A stretch of 64,000 nucleotides of DNA from Durusdinium trenchii (taxonomy: Eukaryota > Sar > Dinophyceae > Suessiales > Symbiodiniaceae): positions 36,493-100,492 of the forward strand of contig CAXAMN010018557.1 of the NCBI GenBank assembly GCA_963970005.1, in the 5' to 3' direction. Each line of letters starts with the position of its first letter. Position 1 is the first letter of the stretch. A model generated the notes under the pieces. The model saw only the letters and a program-made list of their open reading frames with translations. It ran no database searches and was not told where the DNA came from. Made by a program: the position numbers and the translations under genes. Shown one piece after another: positions 11,846 through 21,083 of the stretch.

Positions 11846-12370
11846 CTAATCGATGTCTTCAGGCTCAGATTTGACGCGCAAAGGCTCTTGAGCCTCAGGG
11901 GTCTGCTCAGGATCCTTCATCTTCTGCGAAGGCTTCTTCGTGATGGCGGGGGTCTCATAGTCATCCTCTTCTTTGGTCTCTGGCGTCTTCTTCTTGGTCT
12001 TCTTTCACTTCGTGGCTGACGTTTTCACAGCCGGCTTCTTCAGGACGACCTCACTTCCTAGGGGCCATCGTTCATCAAATCGTGCACCTGTTTTCCTGCT
12101 TTGCCTGCGAGCTTCTTCTTGCGCAACCTCTTTCGAAAACCCCTGTCGAACCAGGAAATCTTGTGCGCGGTGGTAAGCCCTCGAAGTGTGTTGGTTGCGT
12201 CGTTGTTTTCGAGGCAGATCTTCTGGACCAGGCACAGCTTCAAAGCGTACATCCAAATCCTTCAACAAATTTTCCAAACTGTCTGAGTCATCCTTCTTTT
12301 GGCTCTTCGTATCTGCGCAAAGCCTTTTTGTGCGTGCTTGGCGCAGCTTGAAAAGCCAAAGTTTGTGCAA
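11846..12370 (-). pseudogene. Orphan protein with HTSRAYHRAQ motif, one nonsense codon
   Basis: A minus frame from about 12,310 reads DDSDSLENLLKDLDVRFEAV, then PRKQRRNQHTSRAYHRAQDF, GFSKEVAQEEARRQSRK and FDERWPLGSEVVLKKP, reaching TGA at 12,005-12,007. The same frame stays open beyond it through a Lys/Glu-rich tail (KKKTPETKEEDDYETP ... VKSEPEDID) to TAG at 11,846-11,848. One nonsense codon therefore divides an otherwise continuous reading of about 170 residues. The residues before 12,320 may be intronic, since GCGCAG near 12,318 could be an acceptor. The K..R..H.SRA...A...A...GF.KE.A pattern recalls a repeated, uncharacterised Symbiodiniaceae domain (memory only). Stop-codon readthrough or an assembly error are alternatives to decay. 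Confidence 0.55.
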
Positions 12371-12548
12371 GAAGATGGGCGCAGAACATGCAAGAATACA
12401 GACTACACATAAACATTGGCAATAGTATTCTTTTCATGTGCATATGTGTGCACACAAAGGGAATAATATACATAGTTGAGCATTGAGGAACCACCAACTG
12501 AAATGTTAGCAGGGAACATTTTAGGGAAACAGTGCATAGGCCCTGCTT

Positions 12549-14035
12549 TTGACAATGAGCAGGCTGCACCCTGATCCCATGGTTACAGTGGGCGACATTC
12601 AGAAAGCCTTGATTGAATTCATGGAGGAGAAAGGTTGCAATGATTTGCGCCTTCTTGTCAAAGCACCCACCAGTGTAAGTTGGAAGAGTGCACCTCAAGA
12701 GGAATGGCTGTCGAGTCACATTGCATTGCTGATTAAAAGGCTTGTGAAGATCAGCCCTGTTGGTGTCTTTTCTTCAAAAATGCTCAAGAGGGCGCAAGGT
12801 GAACGCAGAATGGAAAAGATGCAACTATAGCAAGAAGCATGACACTGATTTTGTTGATTACATTGATGAGCAGATCCGCATTGCATGCCATCAGTATCGC
12901 ACCTTGAAGAAAGATCCTTTGTCCCAGAAGAGATTCTTCAAAAAAGCTTCTGTCAGTGAAGCTGAAGTGGTACAGGAAGTTTTGTCTTTGATCAAATGGA
13001 CGGAAGATGATGGCAAAGGAGATGGATGTGCTGAACCACAAGAAGACGAGGTGGCAAAGCTGAAAAGGAGAGCATGAGTGTGAAAGAAGTTGCATCAGCA
13101 TCATCCATTGAGAGGCCACCCACTATTTCCAGGAAGCTGTTGAGAAGAAGAACTTCTTCTGAATCAGAATGTGCACTCCCTTCTTCTTCAAGCAAGAAGC
13201 TTCCTGCCCCTGCGGCTGCTTTGGTGCCTTCATCAAAGGCTGGGATGGTGCCAGCTTTGCTTCAAGACGAGCAAGAGGAGCTCTCCAAGTGGCCTGTGAA
13301 GAATGCACCTGGACCTCCTGACCCTGGCTTGGCTCCTGTGCATGGGCCTATTCAGGCCAAAGATCCTCCTGAGATCCATGGCTGAATTGAAGCAAACAAG
13401 AACTCAGCATTTGGGATTATGTTGCTGCTTTGGCCAAGACATTGACATTGGACAACTAAGGTTTCCACCTGGTCAAAATGCATATCCTTTTGGGCGGTGT
13501 CCTTATTGGTGGTGATGTCAGTTCAATGATGTCAAACTGCTTTTAGCAATGTTTGTCAGGAAGGGACATAAGGCTGCTCCTCCTTCCTTTTGGCCTCCAG
13601 GCAAAGCGCACCTTGGCATTGTTTGGAACATTGTCCTGGACTTCAAGGTATAAGAGTTCTCTCAACCTTTTTGTCTTGCTTCCTTTTCTGGTGAGATGAG
13701 TGAAGGGAAAGGGGTCCGGGTAAATGTAATTTTGTTTATTGTTGCCTTAAGGAAGCCACCACCAGCATCACCAGCATGTGCGAAGTGGCTGGGATACTGC
13801 CAAAAATGTGTGCTTTCAGTTTTTCTTTTTTACTGGTGAGATGAATGATGTTGAGAGAAATCAAGAGAGTTTTTTTCTCTTTCAGTTTGCTGGTGAGAGA
13901 AATCAGGAGAAAGGCAACTTTGTACCTGCACCTTCATTATTACAATTGAGGAAGGCACCACCGCCATTGCCCACACAGGAACAGGAGGAGGAGGAATTCA
14001 TTCCCCACATGTGCCTTGGCATGGAATTTGATTAG
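12549..14035 (+). pseudogene. VTVGD-family protein, long copy with frame breaks
   Basis: The reading begins with DPMVTVGDIQKALIEFMEEK and SVSWKSAPQEEWLSS (12,575-12,740), shifts frame to KKHDTDFVDYIDEQIRIAC, QYRTLKKDPLSQKRFFKKAS and EVVQEVLSLIKW (12,830-13,000), shifts again to a Ser/Pro-rich linker (13,074-13,385), then QDIDIGQLRFPPGQNAYPFG (13,435-13,494), a TGA at 13,513, and in the same frame FNDVKLLLAMFVRKGHKAAP and AHLGIVWNIVLDFK. That block ends at AAG|GTATAAG (13,647), a good splice donor. A tail LRKAPPPLPTQEQEEEEFIP ends at 14,035. A shorter paralog lies inverted at 17,052-17,553. I associate this layout with an expanded, uncharacterised dinoflagellate family, from memory. Multiple frameshifts and a nonsense codon argue for a dead copy, though introns could explain some breaks. 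Confidence 0.6.
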
Positions 14036-14344
14036 AAACACAATATCAGCACAAGGTTCTGCTCCAAAGGGAGCTGGAAAGGGCACATGATGCTTTATAA
14101 GGGGTGGAACAAAGCGCCTGAGCTTGGCTTGCTTTGTGTTATTGTTGAGAGCCGTGAGGGTGAGAGTTGCTTACTGATGAGAGTGAGAGAGTGAGACATT
14201 TCTATTTTCTGTAAGTTTTATGAAGTGTTTTTATTGTATTTGGTACTGGATATTGGTTGAAAGTGTATCTTTTGTATTGAAAATGATTGTTTGTATTGAA
14301 TAAATGTATTTTTGACTATGTTTTTTGATGACAAAAGATCAACT

Positions 14345-14565
14345 ACTGAAAGTTTGATTGAAAGTTTGCATGCAAGTTTCACTGCAAGTTTCAACTTGCA
14401 ATGCAAGTTTCAAATTTTCAATGCAAACTTTCAGTCTGAAATATTTCTTTTAATCTAAATAATAAAGAGTCAGTGTAAACTTTCAAAAGTTGCAGTGAAA
14501 GTTTGCACTGAAAGTTTAAAACTTTCAGTGAAACTTGCATGCAAACTTTCAATCAAATTTTCAGT
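14345..14565. repeat. Inverted repeat (hairpin) built on GAAAGTTTG units
   Basis: The arm at about 14,345-14,394 (ACTGAAAGTTTGATTGAAAG... with TTGCATGCAAG inside) is matched by the reverse complement at about 14,516-14,565 with few differences. The spacer is filled with more of the same units, giving a compact 220-bp MITE-like structure. Confidence 0.85.
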
Positions 14566-15099
14566 CTTGGATATTTTTTGATCATATTTTTGTTAGTTTT
14601 TTGATACAAAATATGTTTTTTAAGCAAATTAGATCTATTTGTTGATATCTTGTGGCATTTTTTCATAAATCTGTGTCTTGAACTTCTGGGTTGATGTATT
14701 TTGTGATCAAGTAAGTGCATTTCAAACATAAAAATTTGGTTTCTTAAAAACACAAGTAGAAAACAATTTTGCTTTTGTCCCAGCAAGCATTGTCAGCTTT
14801 CATTGCCAGTATCTAATTTCTTTCTTTTGTTTTTGTGTTTTGTGCATGTGCTTGCCTTCTTGTCACTACATTTCTTCTTCAATTCGCAGAGGTTTGAACC
14901 CCTGTACTTGGGCATGTGGTTACACAAAGTTTGCAGCAATACAGTTTTAACATCACAGCAAACACAAACACATGTGCACTGTGCAAACCATCGGCAAAAA
15001 CAAAATTACATTAAACAACTTCTCCCACATTTCTCTGAGGCAGCTCTGCGCAGACTGCTTTCAATTCACCGGGCACATTCAGTGCCCTATCTGTGAGCC

Positions 15100-16497
15100 A
15101 TGATGAAAAGGCCTGCAGCCACAGAAGAAGATAAAGAAGATACACCAGAAGAGAGTGGCAAAGATGAACCAGATGGCCCAAAAGAGGAAAAGGCAATTCC
15201 AAAGGCAAAAAGCAAAGCAAAAAAACATACCTGCTACAAAAGCAAAGGCCAAAGCCAAACCAAAAGCAGGCATGAAAAAGAACAAAACAAAAGGGAACAA
15301 ACCACCAGAACCAATGAAGAAACCAGCAGCCAACAAGAAGGGAGCAAGCTCATTGAAGGATAAAGTCTCTGGCTGGAAGGAAGCCACCTGAATGGTAAGT
15401 GTGCAGTTTTTTTGTATTTTATATAGTGAAGCTTTGTACAACATCAAAAAGTAAAGACACTGCTTTGTGGCTTTGTGATTCTTGAGGCTTCGCAGAAGGA
15501 ACACGAAGAAGAATAAGAAGAATAGCATAAAGATGAAGATGGAGACCCAGTCATTGATCCAGATGACAAGAGGCATTATGGAAAGGCCAGGAAATGGTCG
15601 AGAATGATGCAGTCCAATTCTGTTCCACAAGACATTGTGGAACTCTACAATTCTCAAAAGACAAGGTGCCCTGAAGACTAGCTCCATCAATTCACTTTTG
15701 AAAACCAATGCCAACGGTGAATACATCTTTGCTCCTGGTGAGCAAAAGTTCCAAGCCTTCAAACAATCATCGACTTTGAAGCATGTTGGAAACAAGATTC
15801 AGAGCTTTCCTGAGTCTATCATGCTGTGATCACATTTCCATGGCAATGAGAGTGCTATGCAGGCAGCCTTGGCCAGTGGCGACATTGTGGAGCAATGGCA
15901 TGGCAACAAAAAGTATTTGGCTTTCAACACCTATGAGGCTGGCCAGCAGAAGAGGTTCCAGGACAAATTGCACATTGACCAAGGGCAGACCACAATGGAT
16001 GTTGACAGCAGTGCTGAAATCAGCAAATGGCTACAGAGTCGATCTTGGCACAAATTTTCAGAAGTTGAATCAGTGGAAGACCAGACTGGCAGCAGCACCA
16101 TCAAGCAAGGATTGCTGATGATCAAAGATAAAGACAAAGATGAACACCAAAGAAAAGGCGCAGCTGCTTCAAAAGTGATTCCATGGAAAAGTGTGGAAAT
16201 ATCCTGAATGATGCCAAAGGTTCTCAAGAGAGGCTCCTCAGAGATTGCCAGAAGATTGTACAGAAGGTGAAGGAATCCTATGACAGGACTTTGGTCGAAG
16301 ATTTGAAGGAGGTCATGGCAACTTTGAGTGAAGCATCACAAAAGCTGAGAAATGCATTGCTGTGGAAGCAAATCGATAGAGGGATGGATCCCAAGAATAT
16401 CAGCAACTTTGTCGATTCCCTGGGGAATGAAACAGAAAGGGCAAATGAAAAGATTGAGAAGATCAAAGCCACCTTGAAAGCCAAAGGAATCGTCTAG
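15100..16497 (+). pseudogene. MKRPA-family protein, near full-length decayed copy
   Basis: Starts at tandem ATGs (15,100/15,103) with MMKRPAATEEDKEDTPEE, a Lys/Ala-rich stretch (one frame change near 15,230), MKKPAANKK and LKDKVSGWKEAT, then donor AATG|GTAAGT at 15,395. After a plausible intron (acceptor AG near 15,482) it continues YGKARKWSRMMQSNSVPQD and IVELYN, shifts frame to SSINSLLKTNANGEYIF and QSFPESIML, meets TGA at 15,827-15,829, and continues in frame as SHFHGNESAMQAALASGDIV and HGNKKYLAFNTYEA. A final frameshift near 16,190 leads to a helical C-terminal part (KKVKESYDRT-like region, then DLKEVMATLSEASQKLRNAL) ending at TAG 16,495. The C-terminal half is probably coiled coil. Function unknown. 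Frameshifts plus a nonsense codon indicate a pseudogene; the 9-kb copy shares its GKxxK(F/W)S(K/R)M...P signature. Confidence 0.65.
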
Positions 16498-16849
16498 CTC
16501 TACTTACAACAAGGCCACTGCAGATGCCATCAAAGAAGGATATCACCAATTGTACAGCCCTGGTGTTGCTTCAAGCAGCACTATTCCTTGCTGAAAAACG
16601 ACCAACACAATGCATGAATGCGTTTGTGAAAGAGTAAAAAGGTGTCAGGATGTGTGAATGCATTCTCTCTGGGTCATGTTCTGTTTGAGAGGTTCCTGTT
16701 GAGAGAAGAGGCATTCTTGTTCCTTTTGTGTTTGAGGGTTTACTGTTGAGAGGAGTGAATCTGAGTTTTCGTTTATTTTATGATTTTGGATACCACATAA
16801 TCATGTTGATGTTGGTGCAAACATGTTTTTTCAATAGTACATTTGCAAT

Positions 16850-17060
16850 GTTTAAAAGGTTAACCTTCACTTTTAACTACTGAATATAGATACCTAGGTT
16901 AAAAACTAACTTTCATCTTTAACTATCAAAATTATCTATTGATTTTATCTTAAAAAACAAAAATTAAGTAAAAAGACAAAGCGCAAAATTAACTAATAGA
17001 AAATTGTTTAAAACAGAATTAACTATTAGATAGAAAATTGTCTAACCCGATCTATTGGGC
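16850..17060. repeat. Internal terminus-like motif with subterminal-type repeats
   Basis: CTAACCCGATCTATTGGG at 17,042-17,059 matches the right terminus motif CTAACTCGATCTATAGGG (20,682-20,699) at 16 of 18 positions and has the same orientation. The AT-rich 190 bp to its left contains GGTTAACC, CCTAGGTTAA and AACTAAC, like the subterminal blocks. It could be the end of a nested or older element. The stop codon of the minus-strand VTVGD copy falls inside this motif. Confidence 0.55.
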
Positions 17061-17553
17061 TTTGCTGTCGTCCTGATGCTCCACATCGAAGCGAATCAAA
17101 TCAATGACATGTGACAAGGTTTTCTGTTTTTCCTTGTCTGCTCGTCGAAACGCTTGTTCCTTTTTCTCCGGCTGCTGTTTCAAAGCCCTCAAGTGCGAAA
17201 GCCCCATCCTCACCAAACCGCCGACGAGGTCAGCAAACTCATCTGTATTCTTTTTGCTAAAGTTGATGCGGTGCTTCTCTTCCATGCAATGATTACCGTT
17301 TTGTGTTTCTTTGATGGAATGATTGCATTTGGCGCTACTTTCAGGTAGTCCTCCAAAGGGTTGCCAATCCTGCCAGCCAAGTAGTCGGTGTTGATGTCTT
17401 CCACGATGTATTTGGTGGTGGCTTCAAATGTTTTATCGCGTTTTTCTCCCCAGTGGTCTCCAAGAAGGCCTCCAGTGGTTCCATCAAGTCACCAACAGTG
17501 ACACTAGGATCTGCTACTTGTCGAGGTTTGGCTTTACTCAAAGCTCCCGACAT
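17052..17553 (-). pseudogene. VTVGD-family protein, inverted short copy
   Basis: From ATG 17,553 the minus strand reads MSGALSKAKPRQVADPSVTV then GDLMEPLEAFLETTG, NTSWKTSTPTTWLAG; a frameshift near 17,365 continues RIGNPLEDYLKVAPNAIIPS; a second near 17,290 gives HRINFSKKNTDEFADLVGGL, LRALKQQPEKKEQAFRRADK and HVIDLIRF, ending at TAG 17,052. Compared with 12,549-13,000, the shared frame is DPxVTVGD, SWK, WL, KK(H/N)TD(E/D)F, LRxLK, RA/KA and LI(R/K)(F/W). The copies are diverged, not recent duplicates. This copy lacks everything after LIRF, exactly where the terminus-like motif begins, so it looks truncated by the element boundary. Function unknown. Confidence 0.6.
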
Positions 17554-17699
17554 GTTAGTCGAATTGAAATCGAATTGAAACTCTTCACACTAACACTAGT
17601 ACGTTTGAGTCACAAAAAGAATCGCAGATAGAAAGGAATACATCAATCGCAAGCACTTCAACTGCGAAGTCCAAATACATCCCAAAACAATCCCTCAGG

Positions 17700-18020
17700 G
17701 CCTCTCACACACTCTCTCTCCCTCTCTCTCTCAAGGTTTGCTGGAAAGATCATGCGCTCACTCAAGTATCTCTCAGGGTCTCTTCAAACACATCTTTCAA
17801 GAGTCAATCTCAAATATCTCTCAAAAATAAAGATCATACACTGCTTGTCTTATTCAACTGTCCCTCAAGACCTCTTCAAACACATCTCTCTCAAAAGCCA
17901 GTCTCAAGTATCTCTCATAAGTATCTCTCAAGTATCTCTCAAAGGTATCTCCCAAAATGATCTCTCACGAGTATCTCTCAAGTTACCTCTCAATGTACCT
18001 CTCAAGAGCACCTCTCTCAA
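17700..18020. repeat. CTCTCAAG repeat array B with (CT)n start
   Basis: A CT-rich tract (17,708-17,732) is followed by more than twelve copies of TATCTCTCAA, CTCTCAAGT and similar. Open frames across it are compositional. Confidence 0.85.
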
Positions 18021-18435
18021 ACAAATGAATGACTGCAACAAAGAAACTGTTGCTTGTATTCAACACGCGACAGTTCCCAAGAGCATGTATCACAAAAAGC
18101 TACCCAAACACTGATTCAAAGCACTGCAAGTCGATACCAAACACCTGTCGAAGTTAGGTCGAAATTCAGTTTTGACAATAACTTAGCCCGTCGAAGACCC
18201 CTAGAATGCATGGACAACCTAGAAAATAGTGACTATATTAAATAGTGACTATTGTGTAGAAAATCTATATATTTCTTGAACCAAGGTTACACAACATAGT
18301 TATCTGACAAATAAGATATAAACAAAAACAAGTGTAGATATATAGTCAAACCTGATTTAACTCGAAACAATGAATATATATATATATATTCCTTAGATAG
18401 CTACTGTTTTCAAAGAAATAAGCTAGATCAGTCTA

Positions 18436-18865
18436 TTGGTTAGTAGCATCCTTGCTCCTAGTAGTGATGCCAGGAGCCCCAGCATTCTTGTTCCTAGTAG
18501 TGGGCCAGGAGCCCCTAGTAGCGTCCTTGTAGCGACGCCAGGACCCCTAGTAGCCTTTTTGTTCCTAGCAGTAAAGCCACAAGTTTGTAGCGGCGTCCTT
18601 GCTCCTAGTAGCGTTCTTGTTCCTAGTAGTAAGGCCAGGAGCCCCTAGTAGCGTCCTTTGCTCCTAGTAGCCTCGTAGCGTCCTTTCTCCTAGTAGCGAT
18701 GGCGGGAGCCCCTACTAGCGTCCTTGCTCCTAGCAGCGACGCCCTTTTGCCCCTAGTAGCATTTTTCCTACTAGTAGTAAGGCAAGGAGCCCCTAGTAGC
18801 GTCCTTGCTCCTAGTAGGGATGCCAGGAGCCCCTAGTAGCGTTCTTGTTCCTAGCCCTCTCACCA
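18436..18865. repeat. CTAGTAGCG minisatellite
   Basis: Irregular 25-45-bp units carry CCTAGTAGCG, TCCTTGCTCCTAG and GCCAGGAGCCC. Shorter relatives occur at 25,920-26,035, 27,489-27,640, 56,190-56,302 and 56,700-56,770, so this is a dispersed repeat family. Confidence 0.9.
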
Positions 18866-18969
18866 CAAGCCTCTCCCAAGGTTGTTCACCAGACATGGGT
18901 CGCACAGATGAGATCTACAGATGAAGAGCAAAGTTGGAGTTTTGAAGTGGAAGTTGCAAAGCCAAGTAA

Positions 18970-19210
18970 AGTTTTGCGAGGTTAAAGTCAGGTTGTTCGG
19001 AGGTGAAGTTGTGAAGTCATGTGCAGTTTTGTGAGGTTGAAGTCAGGTTGTTTGCAGTTGAAGTTGTGAACTCATGTGCAGTTCTGTGAGGTGTTGGAAG
19101 TCATGTTGGTCAGCGCACCTGTTTGTGAGGTTTTGTAGTTGAAGTTGCGCAGTCATGTGAAGTTTTGTGAGGTTTTGGAAGTCGTGTTGGTCAGTGCACC
19201 TGTCTGGGAG
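18970..19210. repeat. Tandem repeat of ~55-80-bp GTTTTGTGAGGTT units
   Basis: Four units begin GTTTTG(C/T)GAGGTT or GTTCTGTGAGGTG near 18,971, 19,026, 19,081 and 19,162. Each contains GAAGTTG and GTCATGTG(C/A)A; the last two also share TGGTCAG(C/T)GCACCTGT. Confidence 0.75.
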
Positions 19211-19419
19211 GTTTGCAGGGCATGCGCTCAAGTGCATCTCTACATGTGTGTTTCTGTTTGCGCCTGCTGTGAAGTTTGATGTTTCTGTGTTTGCTGCCTT
19301 TCTGAAGCGGGCCTCCTCCTGAAAGGTGCTACAGTGAACCACAAAAAGTAAAGACAGACCTCACAACTACTGTAAATGAACAAGCTTCGAAGGTGAACAA
19401 CAAGTGAACTGAAAACATC

Positions 19420-19725
19420 TCTCAAGTGAACAGCTCTCAAGTGAACCTCTCAAGTGAACAAGAACAAGTCTCAAGTGAAAACATTGTCAAAAGTGAACAA
19501 GTTTGTCTCTCAAGTGAACAACCCTCAAATGAAAACACCCTCACAATTCCACAACCCTTGAACTACAAAAAACGTCTCTCAAGTGAACAACCCTCAAATG
19601 AAAACACACTCGCAAGTGAACAACCCTTCCACTATAAAACCTGTCTCTCAAGTGAACAGCCCTCAGTTGAAAACACTCTTGCAAGTGAACAACCCTCAGC
19701 TGAAAGCAATCTCACATTTTCTCAA
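19420..19725. repeat. CTCTCAAGTGAACA repeat array C
   Basis: CTCTCAAGTGAACA and CCCTCAAATGAAAACA alternate through the array. The continuous plus frame across it (SSEQPS-NENTL repeats) is a product of a unit length divisible by three. Confidence 0.85.
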
Positions 19726-20111
19726 CTCTGTCGGTCAAACGCCCTACCAGCTTCTGCGCTGGCTGACCCTCTTCCTTGTGCAAGTCTTGCGCTCTCCTTG
19801 TCGCACTTTGCCCTTCTTGGGCTTCTTTTTCTCATGAGCTTGCGAAGCCTTTGGAGCAGCCTTTGCCTTTGCCTCCTCCCTTTGGTCTTGGCAGCAGGCT
19901 TTGACCTTACCACAGCCTGGCCAAGCAAATCTTCCAGCAAGTCGCTTTGCCCTGAGGCCAACTTTTGCTGCCTTCTTCTTCTTTTTTCATGGAAGGCTGA
20001 AAAGATGAAATCCATTGGGCTTGAAACTTTGCCCTCCTCCTCCTCCTCGTCGTCATACTTGGACAAGATTAATTGAAACACATGAATTGACGCATCGTCA
20101 ATACCCTCCAA
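19725..20111 (-). pseudogene. Possible acidic-then-basic orphan protein
   Basis: The minus frame from 20,111 has a short N-terminus, DDEEEEE, PMDFIFSAFHEKRRRRQQK and DLLEDLLGQAVVRSKPAA. Near 19,910 a frame change gives a more coherent Lys/Ala-rich tail (REEAKAKAAPKASQAHEKKK, PKKGK). No domain is recognised. Location between CTCTCAAG array C and a direct duplication suggests it is part of the same decayed assemblage. A chance open frame in low-complexity DNA is possible. Confidence 0.3.
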
Positions 20112-20137
20112 GTGAACTCATGCGAACACAAGCAGGG

Positions 20138-20345
20138 GTGGTCAAACCAATCTGTTCTAGTCCAACACTCAAAGGTGAAGACTCTCAAAGTGAAGTCTGT
20201 GGAGGTATTTGTTTCTTTCAGGTGGAGTTTGAAGGTGAACTCTCACAGCCCACAGTGGTCAAGCCAAACTGTTGCAGACTAACTCCCAAAGCGAAGACGC
20301 TCAAAGTGAAAATGTTGTTGATGTATTTACTTCTTTTAAGTACAG
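20138..20345. repeat. Two-copy direct repeat (~120-bp period)
   Basis: The segment from GTGGTCAAACCAA (20,138) to CTTTCAGGTGGAG is repeated with changes from GTGGTCAAGCCAA (20,257) to CTTTTAAGTACAG. Both contain CTCAAAGTGAA and GTATTT. Confidence 0.75.
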
Positions 20346-20544
20346 AACAAGGTGACCAGGTGAAATCTCCCAGGTCAAAACTGTAAAATCAAGATATCCC
20401 AGTGAAACTCTCTAAGTAATCCCTCAGTGAACACTCCACAGTGAAGACAGTCCTTGTCAACAAATCTCTCAAGATGCGCAAAGCATTCAAGGTTGTCAAT
20501 ACATTTTTGAGAACTTTTGAGATTACTTTAATGAATAACATCGG

Positions 20545-20665
20545 TTAGACAACCTAAGGTTAGGTTATGGTTAGGTCATGCAAAGCTTCAAGCTCTATGA
20601 GTTAGGTTATATATTCAAAAAATAGACTAGGTAGGTTAACTCTACCTCTGTTTTCAAACAACCTA
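20545..20665. repeat. Right subterminal AACCTAAGG block
   Basis: GGTTAG, AACCTAAGGTTAGGTTA, GTTAGGTTA and GGTTAAC recur just inside the right terminus, echoing 8,725-8,890. Confidence 0.75.
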
Positions 20666-20672
20666 ATTCATA

Positions 20673-20699
20673 GAATTTAAACTAACTCGATCTATAGGG
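20673..20699 (-). repeat. Right terminal inverted repeat
   Basis: Reverse complement of 8,670-8,696 with one mismatch (C in place of G at the third base). Confidence 0.9.
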
Positions 20700-20705
20700 T
20701 ATCTT

Positions 20706-21083
20706 CTAGGTGGAGCCCTTTGCCCTCCACACCTTTGTGTGTTGCACTGCCAGGTGCAGCCTGGACAGTGAAGTGACACAGTGTTCAGCGAAGTTTTGAA
20801 CCCTGAAATCCCTGGCACGAGGGTATGGCACCCTGCCACACAGAGGTCTGTTCAGTCTCTCCATCCATTGATTTTTGTTGGTAGTTCGTGTCCAATCTGC
20901 ATCAAGGAAAATAGAAACAATTGTGGCACCTACCTGCTGCCTTTTGATCAACCAAGAAGTGCTGGACCGTTGCTTCCAACTGAGATCAAGAAAAATGAGG
21001 GTGGGGTGCAGTATAGAAACTAGGTGGGGGGTGGCACAAAGGATGAACCAGAGGATCCGGTAGGAACTTTTGTCAAAATGCAA
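20706..21083 (-). CDS. Possible exon, unrecognised protein
   Basis: A 125-codon minus frame abuts the right end of the 12-kb candidate element. It contains NQWMERLNRPLCGRVPYPRA and SRLHLAVQHTKVW. Within it, a stretch of about 37 bases bounded by GCAG|GTAGGTG and GATGCAG could be a very short intron; splicing it would give LEATVQHFLVDQKAA then DWTRTTNKN. Neither reading is recognised. Because the last codons run to within 7 bases of the terminus, the frame could be partly a chance opening. No upstream exon was identified. Confidence 0.25.
   Translation of the reverse strand: MHFDKSSYRILWFILCATPHLVSILHPTLIFLDLSWKQRSSTSWLIKRQQVGATIVSIFLDADWTRTTNKNQWMERLNRPLCGRVPYPRARDFRVQNFAEHCVTSLSRLHLAVQHTKVWRAKGST

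Larger units (their letters stand above)
8670..20699. mobile_element. Candidate ~12-kb element bounded by inverted termini
   Basis: A 27-bp sequence at 8,670-8,696 recurs as its reverse complement at 20,673-20,699 with one mismatch; both contain TATAGATCGAGTTAG. Immediately inside each end are blocks rich in AACCTAAC and AACCTAAGG. The interior holds at least seven decayed open reading frames of families that look dinoflagellate-specific, two inverted-repeat hairpins and three CTCTCAAG arrays. Inverted termini plus subterminal motif repeats is the usual architecture of DNA transposons. No transposase was recognised and no clear target-site duplication is visible, only a TA next to each end that may belong to the terminus itself. 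A third, diverged terminus-like motif at 17,041-17,060 suggests a nested or duplicated end. The mobile interpretation is inference. Confidence 0.55.

Noticed and set aside
15079-15795. 238-codon minus-strand open frame
   Set aside because: Antisense to the MKRPA-family copy; its Phe/Leu-rich composition is the complement of the Lys-rich coding strand.
19426-20076. 216-codon plus-strand open frame
   Set aside because: Its first half is the CTCTCAAGTGAACA array and its second half is antisense to a Lys-rich minus-strand reading.
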